This document shows positions 26,057 to 36,164 of a stretch of 64,000 bases of DNA, piece after piece (positions within the stretch are counted from its first letter, which is position 1; each line of letters begins with the position of its first letter). The stretch is from Planctomycetota bacterium (GTDB lineage Bacteria; Planctomycetota; Planctomycetia; Planctomycetales; Planctomycetaceae). The notes beneath the pieces were generated by a model. It was not told where the DNA came from. It searched no databases and saw only the letters and a list, made by a program, of their open reading frames with translations. Location of the stretch: assembly GCA_003670925.1 (NCBI GenBank), contig QWQG01000186.1, positions 1 to 64,000 of the forward strand. The letters are read 5' to 3'. Made by a program: the position numbers and the translations under genes.

Positions 26057-29000
26057 ATGAAAATGTGGCGATGTTTGTTCACTGGCCTGATTTTTTCGGT
26101 ACTTTCTTCGAATACGGGCTTTGCGGACGACCTGTTCCTAGAACGTTTTGCTCTGGCAAGTGACCGTGAAGCGGTTCTGAAAGAACTTATTCCTGGGACA
26201 CAGGAATATTACTATTTTCACTGCCTGCATTATCAGAATACGCAGCAGTTTCAGCGAGTTGAAGATCTCCTGCAGAAGTGGATAGCCCTCCACAACAGCG
26301 GAAATTTGATCAATGAGATCCAATATCGCCAAGCCTTGCTGACTTACGAACGCAATCCCCAAAAAACACTGGATTTCATTCGTGATCACCTTGGACTGAC
26401 TTTCAATCATCAGAAGGATGTCCCGAACTCCGAGCCGGATTTGCCGGAGACGCTGGATCAAAACCTGATCGCACGCGAACGACTTCTGCAGCAGGCCTAT
26501 GTGGATCACACGAACCTTTCAGGTGTGACGACTCAGTCATTTCCATGGCTGATCGGCACGGAACTCAACCCCGAACGCCGACGACATCTGCTCAGCCAAC
26601 TGGATCGGCCAGACTTCCCGAGCCTTGCGAAAATGCTTGTCGATGATCTGAACTCTGAGAACAGCGGCGGCTTTGGTTCTCTGGGGATTCACCAGCGACT
26701 AATGCTCGATCAGCTGCAGGAATGCGTTCAGCTCATGCCGACGTTGCGGGATCAGTCAGCGTTTGTCAATGTGTGGCTCCAGCGTCTGGCTCCTGACAAC
26801 GATGTTAACTCTGTTCAGGATGCTATCGAACGCGAGGCACATTTGACGCGCTTGTGGGAATTCGTCAAGTCCTTGTCGTCCGCACAGAACTCGCTGAAAG
26901 CTCACGTGCTCTATCAGCGACTCGATTTCAATCGATCGAAGAACGACTACGACAAGGCGCTGTTTCTGGAATACATCAAATTGCCGCGGCATGCGCCGTA
27001 CATGAACGGCACATATATGCAGCAACCATTGTCGCAGCAGTATCCCGCGGACCTCGCCGCAAATTATTCGTCTTTTACGCGATGCCCGGTCATTGGTAAT
27101 GACGAGCCCCTGATTCGCGACTACCTGCATCGCCTCCTGACCGAGGCAGACAACACGGGCGAATTTCAACCGTACATCAACGACACATATCTCAATCAAC
27201 GGTTTGCAGAAACAAAGATCGTGAATGGGCTGGGTAATCCGGAACAATGGTATGCACTGCTCCCACCGGCAGATTACCAGATCCTCCGCGACCGTGTGGA
27301 TCTCGATTTTTCACCTACGAACAAGACGCAGTTCACAGTCGATGAAGCTGTCGGCTTGGACGTGTTTATCAAGAATGTTCCGACCCTGATCGTCAAGGTT
27401 TTTGAAATCAACACCGCGAATTTTTATCGTGATTTTGACGCTGAAATCAACACTGACATTGATCTAGATGGACTGGTTGCCAACCACGAAGAAACTCTCA
27501 TCTACGACGAAGCCCCGTTGCGTCGTGTGCGACGTCACTTTGAGTTTCCGCAGTTGTCAAAACGTGGAACATACGTCATCGACTTTATTGGGAATGGGCA
27601 TAGTAGCCGCGCCCTGATTCGTAAGGGGCAACTCCGGTTTGTCGTCTCTACGACCTCCGCCGGACAGCAGTTCAAGATCTTTAATGAACTCGGCAAGCCA
27701 GCAAAATTGCCCACCGCGACGCTTGGTGGACAGAAGTACGACGCTGACAAAAATCAAAATGTCATCGTGCCGTATTCGACAAATCCTGGAAGGCGATCGA
27801 TCATTATTTCGTCTGGGGATTTGTCGACGTTGGGGAGTTTTCAGCATGATGCGGAAAACTACGAACTCCGGGCGGGCATTCTGGTCGATCGCCAGTCACT
27901 GCTGCGACTGCGGACAGCAAAAGTTATTGTGCGACCACAACTCCTGTTGAATGGCTCTCCAGTGTCACTTCGGCTCCTCAAGAACGTCCGCCTGACGTTG
28001 ACATCCATCAACTTAGATGAAGTCTCAACCACAGCCACTGTTTCCGATTTTGGACTGACGGAAGATCGGGAAGCTGAGCACGAATTTCTTGTTCCCGACC
28101 GCCTGTCATCCATGACATTTACGCTGACAGCGCAAGTCAGAAACCAAAGCCAAGCGAAGGATATTGACCTTAGCGTCGGTGATACAGTTGCCGTGAATGC
28201 GAGCGACCGAACTGAAAAAATTGAGTTCGCCCATCTCTCTCAAGTGGAGAGTCGTTACATCGTCGATGTTCGCGGACGGACGGGAGAACCGTTGAAACAT
28301 CGTCCGGTGTACCTGACGCTTCGGCATCGTGATTTCACCCGTGAAGTGGTTGTGTCTCTCCGTTCCAATGCGAAAGGCAAAATTGATCTCGGCCTGCTGG
28401 CTGGCGTCATTTCCGTCAAGGCACAGTTAGCGAATGGAGTCGCGCAGTTATGGCTGCTCGGGACTGATCAGATCGAGCAATTTCGTGTAGTCCATGTGGC
28501 ATCTGGGTCGCAAGTTCGCATCCCGTGTTTGCTTGCGAATGGCATACCGTCACGCACCGATATCTCGCTTTGTGAACTGCGCGGGAGTGAATGCTTTGCT
28601 GACCGATTTGATGCCATTCGCATCCACGATGGCTTTGCGGAAATCAACGATCTGGCAGCGGGGGACTATAGTTTTCTGTTGCGGGATTCTGGTCAACAGA
28701 TCCTGATTCGAATTACGGACGGCACACAGCTCGACGAACTTGTGATCGGCAAGGCACGAATCCTAGAAGAGCGCTCACTTTTGCCGATGAACATCAGTTC
28801 GATTAAGAGCATGGACGGACAACTGAAAATTAAAGTTGAAAATGCCACAAAGCTGGCTCGGGTACACATCTTTGCCAATCTGTTTCTGCCTGCCGTTTCA
28901 CACTTTGAAAAACTCACGAGAATCTTGAATCCCGGCGTCCTCGTGCAGGCCCAAATTGATCCCCTGTCCGCTTATGCACAGGGACGAAAAATTGGAGATG

Positions 29001-32000
29001 AATATCGCTATATTCTCGATCGGCGGCTGGCGGAAAAATATCCCGGCAACATGAATGCCCGACCGGAGATGCTGCTCAATCCTTGGGCCGTGCGTGCGAC
29101 TGAAACCGAGCGGCGAGACGCTGCGGCAGGTGATGAATTCGCGGCGCTGCCAGCCGCTGCTGCTCCGACATCTGCGATGGATGCCGATGCAAAGATCGCT
29201 GGAGGTCCCCAGGGTGACTTTGCAAATCTGGACTTTATGGCGGAGGCCGCATTGGTCGCGACCAACTTGCTCATTGATGAACAGGGGTTTGTGACAGTGG
29301 ATTTGGCAATGATGGGGACGCACCAACACGTCCATGTTGTCGCGGTTGATCCGCTAAACACGGTGGAGCGGAGTTACTCGCTGCCCGATCGATCGCCACG
29401 CGTGATCGATCAGCGACTCGCGGAGTCACTGCCGAGCGATCAACACTTTTCGCAACAGAAGCAGATTGACGTTGTTTCAGCTGGGACAGAATTCAAAATT
29501 CCAGACGTCACGACGTCACGCTTCCAAGTCTACGATGATTTGGAGAGCGTGTTTCAGCTGTATCAGTCACTCTTGAAGGATCCAACGCTTGCCGAATTTC
29601 AATTCATTCTGACGTGGCCGGAACTCGAGCAGCCACGCAAGCAGGAGCTGTATTCCCAATTTGCTTGTCACGAACTTAACTTCTTTCTTTCACAACGAGA
29701 TCCCGATTTCTTCAATAAGATCGTTAAACCGTATTTATCGAACAAGCTCCACAAGACCTTTCTGGATCTTTGGCTGCTGGACAAAGATCTCAGTGAATAC
29801 CTGAAACCACGAAATTACCAACATCTCAATACGGTTGAGAAAGGCTTGCTGGGGCGGCGCATTGTAGCCGAGCGTGATGTGACTTCCCGGTTCCTCCGTG
29901 AACAACTGGAACTCCTACCTCCGGATGTCGTGCGGGTGGAACTGTTGTTTGGTACGGCGGTCAACGGTCGACAAATGATGCTAGACTTTAATTTGAAGCC
30001 GCAAGACGCTCCCGCAGACGGCAGCATCTCTCGCGAAACGGACCGTGGACGCATGTCGATTGACGGCAGGGCTGCTGGCAGCGGCGTGAGACTCGGGGCC
30101 GGAGGAGAACTCATGGAGAAGGCCAGCGAGCGGCAAGAGAGAGATCTTGAAATGCAAAAAGACGCAACTCCACTCTTTAGAAAAGAAGCAGCGGCCGCCG
30201 ACAATGCGTTGTCCGAATCACTCGGGGACAATAGCAGCGACAAACAGAAACGAACTCTGAGTGAGCTATTTCGGCAGACTGAAAAGACTCAGGAATGGGC
30301 AGAAAACAACTACTACAAACGACCAATCGAATCGCAAGATGCCAGCCTTGTGACCGTAAATGCATTCTGGGCGGACTTTGCGGCGCATGGTCCGCAAGGC
30401 GCGTTCTTCTCCTCTCACTTGGCCGAAGCCTCACGTAATTTCACGGAAGTGATGTTTGCCATGTCGGTGCTGGAACTTCCGTTCAAGGCGGGCGAGCATC
30501 AGCAGGACCAGCAGGGCGCGGCTTGGAAGATCAAAGCAGCAACCCCCCTCGTGATTGTGCACGAACAGATTAAAGCGACAGCTGGCGTCGTCAAAGATCT
30601 TCCCATTCTTGTGAGCCAGAATTTCTTTAAACACGATGATCGATATCGCACTGTTAATGGCCAACGTCAAGACAAATTTGTGTCCGATGAATTCCTGCTG
30701 CACACGGTTTACGGGTGCCAAGTCGTGCTGACGAATCCGACGTCCAGCACTCGTAAGCTGAATCTGTTGTTTCAGGTACCTCAGGGGGCGATTCCTGTGC
30801 TCAGCAGCCATTACACTCACAGTCAGGAAACCGTGCTGGAATCGTACAAGACAAGTTCGATTGAGTACTACTTTTACTTTCCGTTCGCAGGTGAATTTGG
30901 GCACTATCCGGTAAATGTGGCTCAAGCGCAAGAACTGGTCACAAACGCCGCACCAGTGAAATGTAAGGTGGTCGAACGACCAACGACTCAGGATACCGAA
31001 TCGTGGGACTACGTCTCACAGTATGCGTCGGCCGCTGAAGTGCTGCGATATCTTGAGACACACAGCCTGCACCAGACAAACCTCAGCCGTATCGCGTGGC
31101 GGATGCAGGATGCAAACTTCTTCACACAGGCGATTGCCCAGCTTTCCATGCAACATGCCTTCGAACCGACGGTCTGGTCATACGGCGTGAAACACAACCA
31201 ACCCGCTGCGGTCCGTGAATTTTTGAGCCAGAATGAACAGTTCGTACAGATCTGTGGCCCGGTCTTGAAAAGTCTGCTCCTCGACATTGAGCCGGTGGAA
31301 CGCAATCTGTTTGAATATCGTGAGTACCGTCCCTTGGTGAACGCACGGGCTCATCAACTGGGCGACGGCCGCCACATCCTCAACGATCGTTTTCGCGGAC
31401 AGTTCGCCAATTTCACAAAAATTCTTTCGTATGGGCGTGACGTCAGTGACCAAGATCGGCTGACGCTGAGTGGTTACCTGCTGCTTCAAGATCGAGTGAC
31501 GGAGGCCTTATCGTGCTTGTCGCAAATCAATGTCGATAATTTGCCAACTCGCATCCAGCATGACTATCTGGCGGCATACTGCGACTTCTTCGACGGCGAA
31601 CTCGACGTCGCGCGCACCATCGTGGCGAAGTACGCCGACTATCCGGTCGATCGGTGGCGAAATGCTTTTGCCGCAATGGCCGTGCAGGTTAGAGAAATTG
31701 ACGAAGCCCGGAAACGCGGCAACGCTCAGGAACTCATTGATCCGAACAATCGCGATCAATTGCTGGCTCAGCTAGCTGCCGGAGAATCTACGTTCGAAGT
31801 GGCTGTTGATCAGCAGGAAGTCACGGTGGATTTTCAAAATCTTGAAACCATTCAGGTCAATTACTATCTGATGGACATCGAATTGTTGTTCAGCCGTAAC
31901 CCCTTCGTGCAGCAGGAATCCGGCAACTTTGCGCATATCCACCCGAATTTGTCGCAGAGCATCGAACTTCCAAAAAAGAAGTCGCAGTTTACCTTGCAGC

Positions 32001-32359
32001 TGCCTGCTGAACTCCGCAACAGAAACGTGCTTGTCGAAGTCCTTGGTCAGGGTAAGAGTAAGCGTGCCGCCTACTACTCAAACTCATTGACGGTACAGAC
32101 GTCAGACAATTACGGACAAGTTCGTGTGACTGACGAAAAGGGGCGGAAGTCGCTGGCGGGGGTGTACGTGAAAGCGTATGCAAAAATGAAGGACGGCAGC
32201 ACGAGATTCTACAAAGACGGCTACACGGATCTGCGTGGACGATTCGACTACGCATCTCTCAGTACTAATGACCTCGATAACGTCGAGCGCTTCGCTTTGC
32301 TGATGATGAGTGAGGATCAGGGCGCCGTTGTCCGCGAAGTCGCCCCCCCCGCACGATAG
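26057..32359 (+). CDS. giant exported protein, macroglobulin-like, function unknown
   Basis: About 2,100 residues follow a signal peptide (MKMWRCLFTGLIFSVLSSNTGFA). The first part (about 30-450) is helical and repeat-like. The middle is rich in beta-strand segments that look like tandem macroglobulin or Ig-type domains (KTQFTVDEAVGLDVFIKNV; SRYIVDVRGRTGEPLKHRPVYL). A low-complexity charged segment lies near 1,340-1,420, and the C-terminus has ENYGQVRVT-like beta segments ending FYKDGYTDLRGRFDY. I see no thioester CGEQ-type motif of alpha-2-macroglobulin. Similar giant proteins occur in planctomycetes as hypotheticals. It starts 95 bp after the RND permease on the same strand. A GGAG suits ATG 26063 best; 26057 is six bases upstream. 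Confidence 0.8.
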   Translation: MKMWRCLFTGLIFSVLSSNTGFADDLFLERFALASDREAVLKELIPGTQEYYYFHCLHYQNTQQFQRVEDLLQKWIALHNSGNLINEIQYRQALLTYERNPQKTLDFIRDHLGLTFNHQKDVPNSEPDLPETLDQNLIARERLLQQAYVDHTNLSGVTTQSFPWLIGTELNPERRRHLLSQLDRPDFPSLAKMLVDDLNSENSGGFGSLGIHQRLMLDQLQECVQLMPTLRDQSAFVNVWLQRLAPDNDVNSVQDAIEREAHLTRLWEFVKSLSSAQNSLKAHVLYQRLDFNRSKNDYDKALFLEYIKLPRHAPYMNGTYMQQPLSQQYPADLAANYSSFTRCPVIGNDEPLIRDYLHRLLTEADNTGEFQPYINDTYLNQRFAETKIVNGLGNPEQWYALLPPADYQILRDRVDLDFSPTNKTQFTVDEAVGLDVFIKNVPTLIVKVFEINTANFYRDFDAEINTDIDLDGLVANHEETLIYDEAPLRRVRRHFEFPQLSKRGTYVIDFIGNGHSSRALIRKGQLRFVVSTTSAGQQFKIFNELGKPAKLPTATLGGQKYDADKNQNVIVPYSTNPGRRSIIISSGDLSTLGSFQHDAENYELRAGILVDRQSLLRLRTAKVIVRPQLLLNGSPVSLRLLKNVRLTLTSINLDEVSTTATVSDFGLTEDREAEHEFLVPDRLSSMTFTLTAQVRNQSQAKDIDLSVGDTVAVNASDRTEKIEFAHLSQVESRYIVDVRGRTGEPLKHRPVYLTLRHRDFTREVVVSLRSNAKGKIDLGLLAGVISVKAQLANGVAQLWLLGTDQIEQFRVVHVASGSQVRIPCLLANGIPSRTDISLCELRGSECFADRFDAIRIHDGFAEINDLAAGDYSFLLRDSGQQILIRITDGTQLDELVIGKARILEERSLLPMNISSIKSMDGQLKIKVENATKLARVHIFANLFLPAVSHFEKLTRILNPGVLVQAQIDPLSAYAQGRKIGDEYRYILDRRLAEKYPGNMNARPEMLLNPWAVRATETERRDAAAGDEFAALPAAAAPTSAMDADAKIAGGPQGDFANLDFMAEAALVATNLLIDEQGFVTVDLAMMGTHQHVHVVAVDPLNTVERSYSLPDRSPRVIDQRLAESLPSDQHFSQQKQIDVVSAGTEFKIPDVTTSRFQVYDDLESVFQLYQSLLKDPTLAEFQFILTWPELEQPRKQELYSQFACHELNFFLSQRDPDFFNKIVKPYLSNKLHKTFLDLWLLDKDLSEYLKPRNYQHLNTVEKGLLGRRIVAERDVTSRFLREQLELLPPDVVRVELLFGTAVNGRQMMLDFNLKPQDAPADGSISRETDRGRMSIDGRAAGSGVRLGAGGELMEKASERQERDLEMQKDATPLFRKEAAAADNALSESLGDNSSDKQKRTLSELFRQTEKTQEWAENNYYKRPIESQDASLVTVNAFWADFAAHGPQGAFFSSHLAEASRNFTEVMFAMSVLELPFKAGEHQQDQQGAAWKIKAATPLVIVHEQIKATAGVVKDLPILVSQNFFKHDDRYRTVNGQRQDKFVSDEFLLHTVYGCQVVLTNPTSSTRKLNLLFQVPQGAIPVLSSHYTHSQETVLESYKTSSIEYYFYFPFAGEFGHYPVNVAQAQELVTNAAPVKCKVVERPTTQDTESWDYVSQYASAAEVLRYLETHSLHQTNLSRIAWRMQDANFFTQAIAQLSMQHAFEPTVWSYGVKHNQPAAVREFLSQNEQFVQICGPVLKSLLLDIEPVERNLFEYREYRPLVNARAHQLGDGRHILNDRFRGQFANFTKILSYGRDVSDQDRLTLSGYLLLQDRVTEALSCLSQINVDNLPTRIQHDYLAAYCDFFDGELDVARTIVAKYADYPVDRWRNAFAAMAVQVREIDEARKRGNAQELIDPNNRDQLLAQLAAGESTFEVAVDQQEVTVDFQNLETIQVNYYLMDIELLFSRNPFVQQESGNFAHIHPNLSQSIELPKKKSQFTLQLPAELRNRNVLVEVLGQGKSKRAAYYSNSLTVQTSDNYGQVRVTDEKGRKSLAGVYVKAYAKMKDGSTRFYKDGYTDLRGRFDYASLSTNDLDNVERFALLMMSEDQGAVVREVAPPAR

Positions 32360-32473
32360 GCGGAGCGGTTGGAATTCTCGCAGCTTTAAGCATCCTCACG
32401 CCGATTCTCGATCAACACCAAACAAAGATGCGGTCAGCCATAACTGCCTAGGATTTTTTTAGCAAAATGCGGT

Positions 32474-33454
32474 TCAAACTCGCTTGGCGGCGGATTCTAC
32501 GATTTGCCGGATGAGTTCTTGGAAGCTCATGCCGACTTTGGTGGCGATCATCGGCAAGTCAGAATGCTCGGGGTGTAGGCCTGCGAGAGGATTGGCTTCG
32601 ATAAAGTTGGGTTGACCGCTGCCGTCTGATCGCAGATCGATGCGACCCGCGTCGCGACCGTTCAGTTCACGCCATGAGATGAGTGCAATGCGTTCCGCTT
32701 CGGCGACTTCAGGATCGTTGTCGGATCTTACGAGATCGTAGCGAACGAGCTCTTCGCAGCGTTCTTTGTTGAGGTAAGAATATGCGCCCGGTTCAGCATC
32801 CGACAGGAGTACGATCTCAAGCGTGCCGAGCACCCTTGCGTCATCGCCTGACCCCAGAATCCCCACCGTGAATTCACGACCGCTAAGATATGTCTCGACG
32901 AGCACTGGCTGGCGGAAATCGGAAAGCAATGCTGCACACACTTGGCTTAACTCAGCCGCAGATGAAATCCGCGAGGCTGGCGAAACGCCTTTTCCCGTGC
33001 CTTCGGCAATCGGCTTGGCGAAGAGCGGGAACGGTAGATTGACCTTCGCGAGATCGGACATAGTTTCGACGACCACAAACTGCGGTGTCGGCATGCCGCT
33101 TTTTTCGACAAGTGTCTTCGTGAGTCCCTTGTGCAAGCACACGGTCATGGCAACCGGGTCCCCAAACGTGCAGGGAATGGAATAGGCTTCCAGTAATGCA
33201 GGCACTTGGGCTTCGCGGGCGATGCCACGCAGCCCTTCACAGATGTTAAATACCAAATCCCAACGATCACCAGCAGCCAAGCAACTTACCAATTGCCGCA
33301 CATGACCGATTCGATCCGTCTTGTGTCCCAACGACCGAAGCGCATTTTCCAGAGAATCGATCGTATCTATCCGGTCGAATTCGGCGGTTTCTAGTTCGCT
33401 GTAACCTTCAGCGAGGTACGCCTCACGCAGGTCGTATGTCAGTCCAATCTTCAT
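32474..33454 (-). CDS. D-alanine--D-alanine ligase-like ATP-grasp protein
   Basis: The 326-residue protein has the ATP-grasp layout: an N-terminal substrate lobe, the lysine strand LFAKPIAEGTGKGV (near residue 145), LVETYLSGREFTVGILG, and the metal/ATP end GRIDLRSDGSGQPNFIEANPLAGLHPEHSDLP. These enzymes form an amide or ester from a carboxylate and an amine, with an acyl-phosphate intermediate. It is not adjacent to Mur genes and differs from housekeeping Ddl (for example in the N-terminal lobe), so another amino acid substrate is likely. The start overlaps the YkgJ-type gene stop as ATGA (33451-33454), so they are translationally coupled. The lysine 2,3-aminomutase gene lies further upstream on the same strand. 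Confidence 0.85.
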   Translation of the reverse strand: MKIGLTYDLREAYLAEGYSELETAEFDRIDTIDSLENALRSLGHKTDRIGHVRQLVSCLAAGDRWDLVFNICEGLRGIAREAQVPALLEAYSIPCTFGDPVAMTVCLHKGLTKTLVEKSGMPTPQFVVVETMSDLAKVNLPFPLFAKPIAEGTGKGVSPASRISSAAELSQVCAALLSDFRQPVLVETYLSGREFTVGILGSGDDARVLGTLEIVLLSDAEPGAYSYLNKERCEELVRYDLVRSDNDPEVAEAERIALISWRELNGRDAGRIDLRSDGSGQPNFIEANPLAGLHPEHSDLPMIATKVGMSFQELIRQIVESAAKRV

Positions 33455-33966
33455 GCCGCCACAACCTCCGTTGCCGCATCCAAATCTTCCCTCTCAGGGA
33501 GTTCGGCATACAACTGTGCCCGATACCGCTCCGCTTCGTCGCGATCCATGCCCAGCACTTGCAGGAGTTGCTGCTCAGGCCGCAGGAGTTGCACGGGACA
33601 GCCTCCAGCTGGCCGTTCCTTGATCCCATCGACATCGTAATCAAATGGGTAGATGCGGCAGATAAGCGGCCTCTCGATGAGTGCAAGCGTGCATCCCTGA
33701 GCGCCAAGAAAATGGCAGTCTCCGTTCGACTGTTGCTTGAGCACGCGCCGCGTTCCATTCGGTCGAAACACGTGATGCTGCCAGAACGGATCTTCCAGCG
33801 TCTGATCATAAGACGCATCTTTTGGCGCACGATATTCCGTAAAATCCGTCGCGGATGATGCGACCGCGATGCGGCGGACATCTCCCAGCGTCACGTAAAT
33901 ATCGGTTTTCTGACAACACGTCGAATAGTGTCTAGCACAGCGTGCACATAGGAACTCGTCGGACAC
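33451..33966 (-). CDS. YkgJ-type cysteine-cluster protein
   Basis: The 171-residue protein has the CxxC...CC...C...C...C pattern of the YkgJ/Fe-S (or zinc) cluster family: CARC near residue 7, CC at 17-18, GDCHF, QGCTL and ERPLICRIYPF, where the PxxCRxYPF block is diagnostic. Family members are thought to bind a metal cluster, and several are partners or maturases of other enzymes; the role here is unknown. It begins with GTG at 33966 and is translationally coupled to the ATP-grasp gene by a four-base overlap. It lies 182 bp downstream of the radical SAM gene, which suggests a possible link to that enzyme. Confidence 0.85.
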   Translation of the reverse strand: MSDEFLCARCARHYSTCCQKTDIYVTLGDVRRIAVASSATDFTEYRAPKDASYDQTLEDPFWQHHVFRPNGTRRVLKQQSNGDCHFLGAQGCTLALIERPLICRIYPFDYDVDGIKERPAGGCPVQLLRPEQQLLQVLGMDRDEAERYRAQLYAELPEREDLDAATEVVAA

Positions 33967-34148
33967 AATAACTTCCTAGGGAAAAATTTTGGGGAAACTT
34001 CACGTGAATTTCGCTCAACTGCCAGACACACGCGACGACCTCTGGTTGCCGCTTTGTCAACGACCCCCGTCGCACATGTACCGGCAGGCTGATTCAAGTC
34101 TATCGGTACACTGCGCGAGATTGACTGAATAGTGTGCTTCTGCATCCG

Positions 34149-35597
34149 CTAAGTGGGGATTGGATCCGGATAACGGAACGTCTTGCCTTCAAAGTTCCGA
34201 AGCAGCAAGTCGTCACCATCGCGTCCGACCAAACTGTCGGGCTGAAGTGGAATTTTTCCTCCTCCGCCCGGAGCATCGATCACGTACGTTGGTACCGCGT
34301 AGCCTGTAGTGAAACCACGTAAACCTTGGATGATTTCCAGACCCTTTGAAACGGGCGTCCGAAAATGTGACGAACCACTAATCGGATCGCACTGGTAAAG
34401 ATAATACGGGCGTACACGCATCAGCAGCAATTTATGAACAAGCTCCTTCATAATTTCTACTTCGTCGTTGACTCCCTTGAGCAACACAGTCTGAGAACCC
34501 AGTGGAATCCCAGCATCAACTAATCGTTCGCACGCTTGTTTTGATTCCACGGTGCATTCTTCTGGATGCAGATAGTGAACACTCATCCAAATTGGATGAT
34601 ACTTACGCAGCATGGTGCAGAGCTCCGGCGTGATGCGTTGCGGCAGCACGGCGGGCATCTTCGTCCCGATTCGAATAAATTCGATATGCGGGATCGCTCG
34701 TAGGCGGCCGATGATCCAATCAAGCTTTTCGTCGCTGAGTGCCAGTGGATCACCGCCAGAGATCAGCACGTCACGCACCTGCGTCGCTTCTTCCAAGTAG
34801 TGAAAAATGGCTTCTAAGCGTTCGACGTTTGGCTGAATTTCCCCGTGACCTACCACTCGTGAACGAGTGCAATAACGGCAATAGGTGGAACAAAAATCGA
34901 GCGGCAACAAGAGCACTCGATCAGGATACCGATGCACAAGGCCCGGAACTGGACTGTGTCCATCTTCGCCCAAAGGATCATCCGCTTCGCCCGCCGTACG
35001 GACGAATTCTCGCGTCGTCGGAACCACTGTTTTTCGCAGCGCCTGCAACGGGTTTTCAGGATCAAGGAGACTCATGTAGTACGGCGTAACGGCCGTTGGA
35101 AGCAGCGTCCCACCATCGGAAAGAACATCCCGTTCTTCTGTGGACAAATCCAAGATTTTCTCGAATTGCTCCAGCGTCTTAATGCGGTGCCGGGATTGCC
35201 AACGCCAGTCGTCCCAATCGTCGTCTGTTGCATCCGGATAGAAGCGTTCACGGAACTGGACGGTACGGGCGTTTTCTTGGCGGGGCTGAGTTCCTGCATG
35301 ATGGGCGGCGTCAAGTCTGACACCATTGCGAGTAGACTGGTTTTGAGTCGCCGTTACTCTGTCAGTAACAGCCTGTCCGTTGCTCTTTTTTTGGCGGGAA
35401 GCAATTGCCGATGGGGCAGCGTTTCGAACAAGGTTCAAAACTGACAATTTACTGGGGGGGTAGGTTTGCGCCTTTGTAGCAGTTCCTTCTGCGATGGTCA
35501 GGACACTTAGACGCCCTGAACTTCCTGGAGGGTCATCATGCTCCGGCCCGACGGAAGGAGGTTCCGAACTCTCCCCGCCGAATGACGATTCGTCCAT
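34149..35597 (-). CDS. kamA: lysine 2,3-aminomutase family radical SAM protein
   Basis: The 482-residue protein has a radical SAM motif CSTYCRYC (CxxxCxxC) near residue 236, the PLP-binding lysine block APGGGGKIPL near residue 440, and family blocks LISGGDPLALSDEKL, RIGTKMPAVLPQRIT and VRPYYLYQCD. Family members convert L-lysine to beta-lysine, or modify EF-P (EpmB) or other amino acids. The first 110 residues are low-complexity and probably disordered, an extension not seen in short EpmB proteins. Catalytic residues look complete. It is the promoter-proximal gene of a possible operon with the YkgJ-type protein and the ATP-grasp ligase; the 182-bp gap before the next gene leaves this uncertain. 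Confidence 0.88.
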   Translation of the reverse strand: MDESSFGGESSEPPSVGPEHDDPPGSSGRLSVLTIAEGTATKAQTYPPSKLSVLNLVRNAAPSAIASRQKKSNGQAVTDRVTATQNQSTRNGVRLDAAHHAGTQPRQENARTVQFRERFYPDATDDDWDDWRWQSRHRIKTLEQFEKILDLSTEERDVLSDGGTLLPTAVTPYYMSLLDPENPLQALRKTVVPTTREFVRTAGEADDPLGEDGHSPVPGLVHRYPDRVLLLPLDFCSTYCRYCTRSRVVGHGEIQPNVERLEAIFHYLEEATQVRDVLISGGDPLALSDEKLDWIIGRLRAIPHIEFIRIGTKMPAVLPQRITPELCTMLRKYHPIWMSVHYLHPEECTVESKQACERLVDAGIPLGSQTVLLKGVNDEVEIMKELVHKLLLMRVRPYYLYQCDPISGSSHFRTPVSKGLEIIQGLRGFTTGYAVPTYVIDAPGGGGKIPLQPDSLVGRDGDDLLLRNFEGKTFRYPDPIPT

Positions 35598-36164
35598 TAA
35601 ATAAAATCTCCGCGTTCTGCATCTGGTCGCACTTCATGATCAGGAATCCCCAAGATGGATTTCATAAAATCCTGAGGAAAACAAGCTGTTGGAAACAAGT
35701 GGCAGGCTGGAAATCCGTTTCCTAGTCCGTTTCAGGTCATCTGAAAACGATGGGCACTGGGATTTCTAAAGACAGCAAATAACTCTTCCAAACAATTGAA
35801 ACGCGAGGCCGATGCAATGGTTGAGAAGTCGGCAGACTCGAGTTAACACCGGCCGACTCCATCCCGGGTTAACGATCAAGCAAATTGATAGCGAGTCTCT
35901 TCCCGGATCGATCGCTCTTTCAGCAAAAGCTCCAGGGGTGAGGGAATGACGCCAACAGGCCGAACCCCTCTACACCTCCACATGTGTTTTGTATGGACAA
36001 CTTGGCCGTCTCCGCAACTCTCGCACAAAAAAACCAGAGCCACTTAGACCAGTCAGATGAGATTCATCGCACCATGCAAATAAACCTCACTGCGCGGCGT
36101 TATATCTTTCATCGCTTCCAAATCAATAGATCAGTTGCCGTTGTTTTCCGGAATCAGGAGAAAA
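35598..36164. other. 567-bp intergenic region
   Basis: This lies between kamA (5' end) and mraY (3' end), both minus strand. It should contain the kamA promoter and an mraY terminator. I saw an imperfect inverted pair aggggt...acccct at about 35933-35970 but no U-tract, and no gene or RNA I recognise. Confidence 0.4.
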
